A DNA stretch of 7,830 bases. Source: Planctomycetota bacterium. GTDB taxonomy: Bacteria; Planctomycetota; UBA1135; UBA2386. Below are positions 1-5,541 of the stretch, piece by piece. A program made the translations under genes and the position numbers. Numbering within the stretch: position 1 is the first letter of the stretch; each line of letters opens with the position of its first letter. The stretch is taken from contig JAEYTU010000311.1 in NCBI GenBank assembly GCA_023433825.1, forward strand, positions 1 to 7,830, given 5' to 3'. The notes beneath the pieces were generated by a model. The model saw nothing but the letters and a program-made list of their open reading frames with translations. It had not been told where the DNA came from and did no database searches.

Positions 1-1067
1 GCCCGTTGCCGGGCTTCCTCGAGCATCCGGAGGAGGCGTTCGCCTACTACCGCGACGAGGGTGTCGGCGAGGTCGTCTGCGAGGCGAAGCACATGGGATC
101 GCGAGCCGTCGTCGCGATCTGTGTCGACGCCGATGCCGCGCGACGTCGCTTCGGCGTGACCGACGGCAGCTCGGGCATCGTGCTGTCACGCACCGGTCGG
201 CCGTTCTTCGACGACGCGCCGTTGCACGAGGCCTTCGTCGAACGGCTGCGACGCGCGCTGCACGCGGCCGGGTTCTTCGAGCGGTTCGCGACGGACTGGT
301 TCGTGCTGGACGCCGAGGTCATGCCGTGGTCGGGCAAGGCGCAGGCGCTGATCCGCGGTCAGTACGCAGCCGTCGGCGCAGCGGCGACCGGTTCCGCCAG
401 CGCGGCGGTGGCGGCGCTGCGCCACGCGGCGGCGCGCCAACCCGACGTCCCCGACCTGCTGGCGCGGATGGAGGAGCTGACGGCGAACGCGCATGCCTTC
501 GTCGACGTCTACCGGCGCTACTGCTGGCCGGTGAACGGCCTCGACGACTGGCGCTTCGCCCCGTTCCACGTTCTGGCCGCCGAGGGGCGGACCTTCTTCG
601 ACGAGCCACACGATTGGCACATGACGACGTTGGCGTCGGTCGCGGCGGCAGACCCGTCGTGGATCACGGCGACCGAATGGCGCGTCGTCGCGCTCGCCGA
701 CTCCGCGAGCGTCGCCGCCGCGACCGAATGGTGGCTCGCGCACACGGCCGCCGGCGGGGAAGGCATGGTCGTCAAACCGCGCTCGTTCGTCGCACGCAAC
801 GGCAACCGACTGCTGCAGCCAGCCATCAAGTGCCGCGGCCGTGAGTACCTGCGGTTGATCTACGGACCCGACTACACGTCGCCACCGCATCTGACGCGGC
901 TCCGCGAACGCGGCCTCGCAGCCAAGCGCGCGCTGGCGTTGCGCGAGTTCGCGCTCGGCGTCGAGGCGTTGGAGCGATTCGTTCACCGCGAGCCACTCCG
1001 TCGCGTCCACGAATGCGTGATCAGCGTGCTCGCGCTGGAGAGCGAACCCGTCGATCCGCGCCTGTGA
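1..1067 (+). CDS. pnkp: Bacterial polynucleotide kinase-phosphatase (Pnkp), C-terminal RNA ligase domain, 5'-truncated by the window edge
   Basis: In the bacterial Pnkp/Hen1 RNA repair system, Pnkp heals and seals broken RNA ends with kinase, phosphatase and ligase domains, while Hen1 2'-O-methylates the 3' end. Only the ligase (adenylyltransferase) domain is visible. Numbering residues from the TTG at 6, motif I is EAKHMGSR with the predicted AMP-accepting Lys28. A DAE motif lies at 102-104, followed by the family-typical RFAPFH segment. Motif IV is EGMVVKP (Glu252 to Pro258), and motif V is IKCRGREYLRLIYGP with Lys275. About 325 residues follow Lys28, close to the roughly 320 that I recall after the nucleophile of Clostridium thermocellum Pnkp, so the C terminus is intact and ends at TGA 1065-1067. 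The TTG at 6 is not a credible start: the frame is open to the left edge and the family is normally about 850 residues. Partner hen1 is not downstream, where a convergent gene lies; it may be upstream. Identification by motif and recalled family sequence is strong; activity is inferred. Confidence 0.93.
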   Translation, partial: PLPGFLEHPEEAFAYYRDEGVGEVVCEAKHMGSRAVVAICVDADAARRRFGVTDGSSGIVLSRTGRPFFDDAPLHEAFVERLRRALHAAGFFERFATDWFVLDAEVMPWSGKAQALIRGQYAAVGAAATGSASAAVAALRHAAARQPDVPDLLARMEELTANAHAFVDVYRRYCWPVNGLDDWRFAPFHVLAAEGRTFFDEPHDWHMTTLASVAAADPSWITATEWRVVALADSASVAAATEWWLAHTAAGGEGMVVKPRSFVARNGNRLLQPAIKCRGREYLRLIYGPDYTSPPHLTRLRERGLAAKRALALREFALGVEALERFVHREPLRRVHECVISVLALESEPVDPRL

Positions 1068-1221
1068 CGCGGCCCCCGGCTCGGCCGCTCGAGCCGCGAT
1101 GCCACGCGCCGCGCGACGGCTCTCGGGGTGCGTTCCTCTGGAGTGGCCGTTCGCCGACGACGCTGCGAGCGCCACGGTGGGCCCCCGCAAGCACCGTCCG
1201 ATCGCGAACCGCGACGGGCCG
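1068..1221. other. Convergent intergenic spacer with two weak hairpins
   Basis: This 154-base spacer separates the 3' ends of pnkp (+) and the SGNH-like gene (-). Two small inverted repeats are visible. CGGCTC at 1077-1082 pairs with GAGCCG at 1091-1096, just after the pnkp stop. ACGGTG at 1174-1179 pairs with CACCGT at 1192-1197, about 25 bases beyond the SGNH stop. Either could help end transcription, but neither is followed by a T-run in the relevant direction, and 6-bp stems arise easily by chance in DNA this rich in GC. No convincing gene is seen here. Confidence 0.3.
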
Positions 1222-2352
1222 TCATCGCCACGGTTCGAACCCGCCTTCCGCCGCCATCCGCTCGACGAACTCCCAGACGACGACGCGCGGCGCGATCTCG
1301 CCGCGTTCGACGCGTTCGACGACCGACAGCAGACCGCGCTGCGGGCCGCCGCCGACCCGCACGCCGTCGATGTCGACGGCGACCTGCAACGCGAGCGGCA
1401 GTACGGCGCTCAGGCCGACGTTCGCGAAGCTCGTCCCGGCGAGCGCGACCGGCGCACCCGCGGGCTTCGCCGGCAGGTACCCGCGCCCACCGGCGATTGT
1501 CACGCCGATCGCGTCGAACGACTCGCGCAGATCCGGCGCGGCGTCGTCGGCGAATCCGAGTTGTTTGACGAGATCGCCGAGGAACGGCGACGTCGCGACG
1601 ACCGGGTGCAGTTCCATCGTCGCGACGTCGCGCAGCAACCCGTCCGCGACGAGTCGTCGCTGGATCGCCTGCGCGGCGATCGTGACGCCGAACGCGTTCC
1701 AATGCGTGTCGCGCGCGTAGTAGAGCGGTCGCTGCGGCCACTCTTCGCGCACGCGCGCGAACTCGGCGGCGAGATCGACACTCGCCACGCCGGCTTCGGC
1801 CAGCTCCTGCTGGATCGCCGCGTAGAGCCCGGCGCGGGATCTCGGAAACGGATGCCGATCCGGCAACCGATCGCCGTGCACACGTTCCTTGTCGGGCGCG
1901 ACCGCGGCGACGAGCGTCGCGCCATGCGCGGCGAGCCGCTCACGCATCGCACGCGCGAACTCGACGCGCCGATCGCGCCCGGCGTCGACCGCACCCGCGT
2001 CGAACCACAGGTTCGACGCCATGAAGAACCAGCCATCGCGGCCGAAGACGACGCGTGGACTCTCCAGCCACGACAGCGCGTGCAGCATCGACATGTACGC
2101 GCTGCGTACGCGGACGACGATCGGCGAGCGCTCTTGCAGATGGACTTCGAGTTCCCTCGCGAACGTTCCGTCTCGGAACGAGGTCCACGTCCATTGCGGG
2201 AACGGCGTCGACGCGACGGTCGCCGCCGGCGCTGAAAACATCGTCACGACCGGGCCGCTCGCGATCGCGGCCACGAACGCACCGGTCACGACGAGCCGCG
2301 CAGCGCGCTGCGCGATCGACATCGGTCCGGGGTCGGGGAACGGGTGCGTCAT
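1222..2352 (-). CDS. AlgJ/AlgX-type SGNH-like O-acetyltransferase, membrane-anchored or secreted
   Basis: The 376-residue product resembles the AlgJ/AlgX/DltD-like SGNH-hydrolase fold proteins that move an acetyl group onto extracytoplasmic glycans. A hydrophobic stretch at about residues 18-40 should act as an uncleaved anchor or signal peptide, placing the catalytic domain outside the cytoplasmic membrane. GRDGWFF at 104-110 is the usual family entry motif. DTHWNAFG gives Asp215 and His217, and GTSF gives Ser308; together they match the Asp-x-His plus Ser triad of AlgJ and AlgX in order and approximate spacing. The gene starts 4 bases after the MBOAT stop and has no clear ribosome binding site of its own, suggesting translational coupling. 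ATG 2350-2352 is the assigned start; an alternative in-frame ATG lies at 2320-2322 (Met11). The acceptor is unknown: no alginate, cellulose or other polysaccharide gene is present. Fold and partnership are well supported; the glycan is not. Confidence 0.85.
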   Translation of the reverse strand: MTHPFPDPGPMSIAQRAARLVVTGAFVAAIASGPVVTMFSAPAATVASTPFPQWTWTSFRDGTFARELEVHLQERSPIVVRVRSAYMSMLHALSWLESPRVVFGRDGWFFMASNLWFDAGAVDAGRDRRVEFARAMRERLAAHGATLVAAVAPDKERVHGDRLPDRHPFPRSRAGLYAAIQQELAEAGVASVDLAAEFARVREEWPQRPLYYARDTHWNAFGVTIAAQAIQRRLVADGLLRDVATMELHPVVATSPFLGDLVKQLGFADDAAPDLRESFDAIGVTIAGGRGYLPAKPAGAPVALAGTSFANVGLSAVLPLALQVAVDIDGVRVGGGPQRGLLSVVERVERGEIAPRVVVWEFVERMAAEGGFEPWR

Positions 2353-2356
2353 CGCG

Positions 2357-3745
2357 TCAGAACCGGAAGTACAGGAACGGCGAGTGTTGACGAGTGAACA
2401 ATTGACCGAGTGCCAGGACGAACGTCGCCGCGACGCAGAGCACCACGATCGGGTGCGAACGCTTGACGACGTCCCACGAGTCCGTCGGCAGCCACGCGAT
2501 CAGCAGACCGGCCCCGAGCGCCGTCCACGCGAGTTCGGCATGGAATGCGACGGCCGGTACCGCGCCGAGTCCGCCGAGTCCGAGCATTCCGCCGTGGATC
2601 GCGCCGAGCGTCGCCAGATCGTTCGCTCGGAAGATCGCCCAGCCGAACAGCACGACGACGAACGTCGCCCCGACGCGGACGACACGCGGCAACGTCGACG
2701 GGAGCGCGCCGAAGCGACGTTCGAGCATCAGGAACAGTCCCTGCCACGCACCCCAGAGAACGAACGTCCACGACGCGCCGTGCCAGAGTCCGCCGAGCAG
2801 CATCGTCGTCGACAGGTTCGCGTACGTGCGCGCCGCGCCATGCCGGTTACCGCCGAGCGGGATGTAGAGGTAGTCGCGCAGCCACGTCGACAGCGAGATG
2901 TGCCACCGTCGCCAGAACTCGGTCACGCTCGCGCTGCGGTACGGCGACGCGAAGTTCTTCGGGAAGTGGAAGCCGAGCATCCAGCCGAGGCCGACCGCCA
3001 TGTCCGAGTAGCCGGAGAAGTCGAAGTAGATCTGCACGGCGTAGGCGACGACGCCGACCCACGCATCGACGAGGCCGGGCGCGGCGCTGGCGAACACGGC
3101 GTCCGCGAGGAGCGCCGCGTTGTCGGCCAGCAGCACCTTCTTCGCGAACCCGACCATGAACAGCACGACGCCGGACGCGACGTGCCGATACGTGACGACG
3201 CGCTCGACGAGTTCGCGCGCGACGTCGCGGTACCGGACGATCGGCCCGGCGACGAGCTGGGGAAACATCGAGACGTAGCACGCGAAGTCGAGCAGCGATC
3301 GCGTCGGTCGGACGTCGCCGCGGTAGACGTCGATCGTGTAGCTCATCGACTGGAACACGAAGAACGAGATGCCGACCGGAAGCGCGACGGTCTGCCACGG
3401 AATCGCGCCGACGCCGACGCCCGCGAGCAGCACGTCGATCGTCTCGACGACGAGGTTCGCGTACTTGAACCAGCACAGCAGTCCGAGGTCGACGCACAGC
3501 GAGACGATCAGCCAACGGCGGCGATGTGCGCGACGTTCCTCGATCGGCCCCATGCGGCGCGCGGCGACGTAGTCGACACACGTGATCGCGCCGAGCAGCA
3601 GCACGTAGCTCGGCATCGTCCACGCGTAGAACGCATAGCTGCCGATCGTCAACCAGACGTTCCGACCACCGCGCGGCAGCGCGATGTACACCGCGAGGAA
3701 CAGCGGCAGGAACCAGTACAGGAAGACGAAGCTCGCGAAGATCAT
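2357..3745 (-). CDS. MBOAT family membrane-bound O-acyltransferase (AlgI-like)
   Basis: The 462-residue polytopic membrane protein belongs to the MBOAT family, AlgI branch, which takes an acyl group (usually acetyl) from a cytoplasmic donor and passes it across the membrane to a periplasmic SGNH partner. The hydrophobic start MIFASFVFLYWFLPLF is typical of AlgI proteins and supports the ATG at 3743-3745. Further on are ALPVGISFFVFQSMSY, FPQLVAGPIVRY, IYFDFSGYSDMAVGLG and WRRWHISLSTWLRDYLYIPL with His282. GLWHGASWTFVLWG carries His322, the position of the invariant family histidine. The protein ends in SPFLYFRF, also typical. Length matches the usual 460-500 residues and no key residue is missing. 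It is the promoter-proximal gene of the operon with the SGNH-like gene. No Shine-Dalgarno stands out before the ATG. Acetylation is the likeliest chemistry, but another short acyl group cannot be excluded. Confidence 0.93.
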   Translation of the reverse strand: MIFASFVFLYWFLPLFLAVYIALPRGGRNVWLTIGSYAFYAWTMPSYVLLLGAITCVDYVAARRMGPIEERRAHRRRWLIVSLCVDLGLLCWFKYANLVVETIDVLLAGVGVGAIPWQTVALPVGISFFVFQSMSYTIDVYRGDVRPTRSLLDFACYVSMFPQLVAGPIVRYRDVARELVERVVTYRHVASGVVLFMVGFAKKVLLADNAALLADAVFASAAPGLVDAWVGVVAYAVQIYFDFSGYSDMAVGLGWMLGFHFPKNFASPYRSASVTEFWRRWHISLSTWLRDYLYIPLGGNRHGAARTYANLSTTMLLGGLWHGASWTFVLWGAWQGLFLMLERRFGALPSTLPRVVRVGATFVVVLFGWAIFRANDLATLGAIHGGMLGLGGLGAVPAVAFHAELAWTALGAGLLIAWLPTDSWDVVKRSHPIVVLCVAATFVLALGQLFTRQHSPFLYFRF

Positions 3746-3820
3746 CCGAGACCGGCGGCGAAGTATGAGCAGCGTCGCACGCGTGGACTCCTGAACTTCC
3801 TCTCAGTTCTCGGCCTCGTC

Positions 3821-3852
3821 CGCAATGGCACGGGCATTGCGAAACGGCGCAA
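3821..3852. promoter_or_regulatory. Candidate operator: clustered CGCAA/TTGCG half-sites
   Basis: CGCAATG at 3821-3827 is the exact reverse complement of CATTGCG at 3835-3841, with a 7-base spacer. The right arm is reused: TTGCG at 3837-3841 also pairs with CGCAA at 3848-3852 across 6 bases. The 5-base half-site therefore occurs three times, in alternating orientation, within 32 bases. Its place in a divergent promoter region, 40-70 bases before the beta-barrel start, suits a binding site for a dimeric repressor or activator. It could also form a small RNA hairpin in a leader. No regulator gene is in the window, so this is a candidate only. Confidence 0.35.
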
Positions 3853-3879
3853 ACGTCGCCGGACGACTTCCGTCCCGAC

Positions 3880-3885
3880 AGGAGA
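3880..3885 (+). promoter_or_regulatory. Ribosome binding site for the beta-barrel gene
   Basis: AGGAGA lies 6 bases before the GTG at 3892. It is the reason for choosing this non-ATG start over the in-frame ATG at 3931, which would remove the positively charged start of the signal peptide. Confidence 0.7.
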
Positions 3886-3891
3886 ACCAAC

Positions 3892-4737
3892 GTGTCATCA
3901 CCAAGAACCAACTCTGTTCGTATCGGCTCCATGTTCGCGCTCGTGGGAATCCTCGGCGCAGTCGCCGTCCCCGTGCATGCGCAAGAGCCCGCACCCACGA
4001 CGCTCGACCTCGCGTCGTTCAAGATGCCGCGACCGGTTCGACAGGATAAGGCTCCTGCGAAGCCGCCGTCGTTCACACTCGAACTCACGCTCGGCGCGGG
4101 TGACTTCGAACACGACACGTCGGGCACGCCGCTCGACGGCGAGACCGACGCCGGTCTGTTGCGCGGACGCTTCGAAGGCTTCGGCGAATCGGGGTTCGGC
4201 GGCGGTGTCGAGATCGAAGCGATCAAGTCGGACGACGATCTGTTCACGAATGCCGGCTTCGGCGAGTCGGAGGCGTCGAGCCTCGAGATCTTCGGCTACG
4301 GCGCGTACCGCGTGCACTCAGGCAACTTCCTGATGCCGATCCGATTCGGTGTCTTCGGCCGTGAGTACCAGATCGAGCAGCAGACGCCGAGCGGTGAGGT
4401 CGAGGTCACCTCGCTCGGCATCAAGCTCGCGGCCGAGCCGGACATCGCGTTCGTCGCGACCGAGAACGTCCGCTTCGGCGTTTTCGCGAACGTCGCGCTC
4501 GGCATCGGCATCAGCGAGGTCGAGACGAACCTGTCCTCGACGAAGTGGGACACGTCGACGACGACGTTCGGCTTCGATGCAGGCCTGCGGTTGCGACTCA
4601 GCATCGCGACGCTCTCGCTCGCCTACATCCATCGTGAAGAGGCGATCGACGAGAGCGACGTCGAGGGCGGCACGCGGATCCCCGCGTTCGACACCGATTT
4701 CGACGGTGTCGCACTGACCCTCGGTTTCAACTTCTGA
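3892..4737 (+). CDS. Secreted probable outer-membrane beta-barrel protein, function unknown
   Basis: I do not recognise a named family for this 281-residue protein. The N terminus is a clear Sec signal peptide: Arg5 and Arg10, a hydrophobic core at about residues 14-26 (MFALVGILGAVAVPV), and a VHA cleavage motif giving a mature start at Gln31. A Pro- and Lys-rich linker (about 45-58) follows. From residue 60 onward the sequence alternates polar and apolar residues in short strand-like blocks, such as FTLELTLGAG, GVEIEAI, IFGYGAYRV and FGVFANVALGIGI. It ends TLGFNF, and a C-terminal Phe is the usual beta-barrel assembly signal. Acidic residues are frequent in the presumed loops. The GTG start has a good ribosome binding site. 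A strong hairpin follows the stop, so it is probably a single-gene transcript. Barrel topology is inferred from pattern alone; a periplasmic beta-rich protein is the alternative. Confidence 0.8.
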   Translation: MSSPRTNSVRIGSMFALVGILGAVAVPVHAQEPAPTTLDLASFKMPRPVRQDKAPAKPPSFTLELTLGAGDFEHDTSGTPLDGETDAGLLRGRFEGFGESGFGGGVEIEAIKSDDDLFTNAGFGESEASSLEIFGYGAYRVHSGNFLMPIRFGVFGREYQIEQQTPSGEVEVTSLGIKLAAEPDIAFVATENVRFGVFANVALGIGISEVETNLSSTKWDTSTTTFGFDAGLRLRLSIATLSLAYIHREEAIDESDVEGGTRIPAFDTDFDGVALTLGFNF

Positions 4738-4743
4738 CGCTTC

Positions 4744-4778
4744 GCGTCGCCGACGGTTTGTAGAAACGTCGGCGACGC
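4744..4778 (+). terminator. Strong hairpin after the beta-barrel gene, likely transcription end
   Basis: GCGTCGCCGACG at 4744-4755 is the perfect reverse complement of CGTCGGCGACGC at 4767-4778. The 11-base loop can close further by three T-A pairs (4757-4759 with 4764-4766) past a bulged G. It begins 6 bases after the stop codon. It lacks a downstream T-run, so it may be an inefficient intrinsic terminator or an RNA 3'-end stabiliser rather than a canonical terminator. Confidence 0.55.
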
Positions 4779-4922
4779 AACGGCTTTCGCGAGCGCTGAC
4801 TGCGCACCCGCGCGGCGCCTGCAGCGGCATACGGATTGCGAGTTCGTCGAGCCGCGCGGCGCCGAGTCGAGCATGTCGCTCCGACCGCGCCGCCCCGACA
4901 CCACACCGACGAGAAGCACACC
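4779..4922 (+). promoter_or_regulatory. Upstream region of the ferritin-like/catalase operon, with a 12-base direct repeat
   Basis: This stretch should carry the promoter of the downstream stress operon. CCGCGCGGCGCC occurs at 4808-4819 and again at 4852-4863, 44 bases apart start to start. The unit is built from overlapping palindromes, so it may be a base-composition effect. TTGCGA at 4836-4841 resembles a -35 box but has no matching -10. GAGAAG at 4911-4916 is a weak ribosome binding site for the ATG at 4923. No OxyR- or PerR-like site was recognised. Confidence 0.35.
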
Positions 4923-5513
4923 ATGAACAAGATCACCAGCGACTTCCTCTGCCAGGCGCTCGAAACCGAGCTCGGCGGGATCAAGGTCTACGAGACCGCC
5001 ATTCGCTGCGCGCAGAACGAAGACTTGAAGGAGGAGTGGGAGAAGTACCTCGAAGAGACGCGCACGCACGTCGAGGCCTACACCGACTTGATGACGATGC
5101 TCGAGGTCGATCCCGAGGCCGAGACGCCGGCCCGCAAGATCGTCCGCTTCAAGGGCGAGAGCCTCGTCAAGACGATGGAGATGGCACTGAAGGCCGGCGA
5201 CAAGGCTGCGGCCGAGATCGTCGCCGCCGAATGCATCGTCGACGCCGAGACGAAGTGCCACTTGAACTGGCATCTCGTCGGCGAACTCGGCAAGGCGACG
5301 AAGGGCGACGCCGGCAAGGGGATGCGCGCCGCGTACGACGAGGTCGAGGACCAGGAGGACGAGCACCTCTACCACACGGCCGGTTGGACGCGTGAGCTGT
5401 GGATCCAGCATCTCGGCATGAAGGCGATCCTGCCGCCGCCCGAGGAGGAGAAGGACGTCAAGACGGCCATCGGTGCCGCGCGCGCGAAGAACGCTCGCAA
5501 AGAAGCACGCTGA
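4923..5513 (+). CDS. Ferritin-like (four-helix, probable diiron) protein
   Basis: The 196-residue, largely helical protein has the layout of the ferritin-like superfamily, which binds or oxidises iron or acts on peroxide. Candidate metal ligands fall one set per helix. Glu16 is in LETELGGIKVYE, and Glu45 with His49 are in LEETRTHVEAY. Glu103 or Glu109 is in AAECIVDAETKCH, and Glu145 with His148 form the ExxH of EDQEDEHLYH. The LEETRTHVEAY helix recalls the YciE/YciF (DUF892) type, but I cannot assign a subfamily. The C-terminal tail after about residue 170 is rich in Lys, Arg and Ala, as in DNA-contacting tails of some Dps proteins. ATG 4923 was preferred to an in-frame TTG at 4836 because the ferritin fold begins at once after it and the extra 29 residues look like non-coding Arg-rich sequence. 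The catalase gene begins 28 bases after the stop, so the two are probably co-transcribed. The superfamily call is good; the exact role is open. Confidence 0.8.
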   Translation: MNKITSDFLCQALETELGGIKVYETAIRCAQNEDLKEEWEKYLEETRTHVEAYTDLMTMLEVDPEAETPARKIVRFKGESLVKTMEMALKAGDKAAAEIVAAECIVDAETKCHLNWHLVGELGKATKGDAGKGMRAAYDEVEDQEDEHLYHTAGWTRELWIQHLGMKAILPPPEEEKDVKTAIGAARAKNARKEAR

Positions 5514-5529
5514 TCCTCGACACCGACAC

Positions 5530-5533
5530 GGAG
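5530..5533 (+). promoter_or_regulatory. Ribosome binding site deciding the catalase start
   Basis: GGAG sits 8 bases before the ATG at 5542. It supports that start over upstream in-frame codons, which would overlap the end of the ferritin-like gene. Confidence 0.65.
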
Positions 5534-5541
5534 CACCGACG

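Larger units (their letters stand above)
3746..3891. promoter_or_regulatory. Divergent intergenic region between the MBOAT operon and the outer-membrane protein gene
   Basis: These 146 bases must hold the promoters for the leftward MBOAT/SGNH operon and probably for the rightward beta-barrel gene. No clear sigma-70 -35/-10 pair could be found in either direction. CATACT on the minus strand (plus 3762-3767) is a possible -10 without a good -35 partner. Two inverted repeats with 7-base loops are visible: GAACT at 3793-3797 with AGTTC at 3805-3809, and the stronger CGCAATG/CATTGCG dyad listed separately. Confidence 0.5.

Noticed and set aside
186..1190. A 334-codon open frame on the - strand opposite pnkp
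   Set aside because: Shadow of the ligase coding frame; Arg- and Ala-rich, with no motif.
1099..2235. A 378-codon open frame on the + strand opposite the SGNH-like gene
   Set aside because: The minus strand carries the DTHW and GTSF motifs and a signal anchor; the plus-strand product is a charged composition artefact.
1889..4333. An 814-codon open frame on the + strand, running antisense to the MBOAT and SGNH genes and into the beta-barrel gene
   Set aside because: Its translation is Arg-, Asp- and Glu-rich without recognisable motifs, while the opposite-strand frames give clear MBOAT and SGNH proteins. Long antisense frames are expected at this GC content.
4836..4922. Upstream TTG start extending the ferritin-like protein by 29 residues
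   Set aside because: The extension is Arg- and Pro-rich, lies in the presumed promoter region and adds nothing to the ferritin fold; the ATG at 4923 directly precedes the first helix.
5473..5541. Upstream in-frame start for the catalase within the ferritin-like gene
   Set aside because: It would overlap the preceding gene out of frame. The ATG at 5542 has a GGAG at good spacing and a plausible catalase N terminus.
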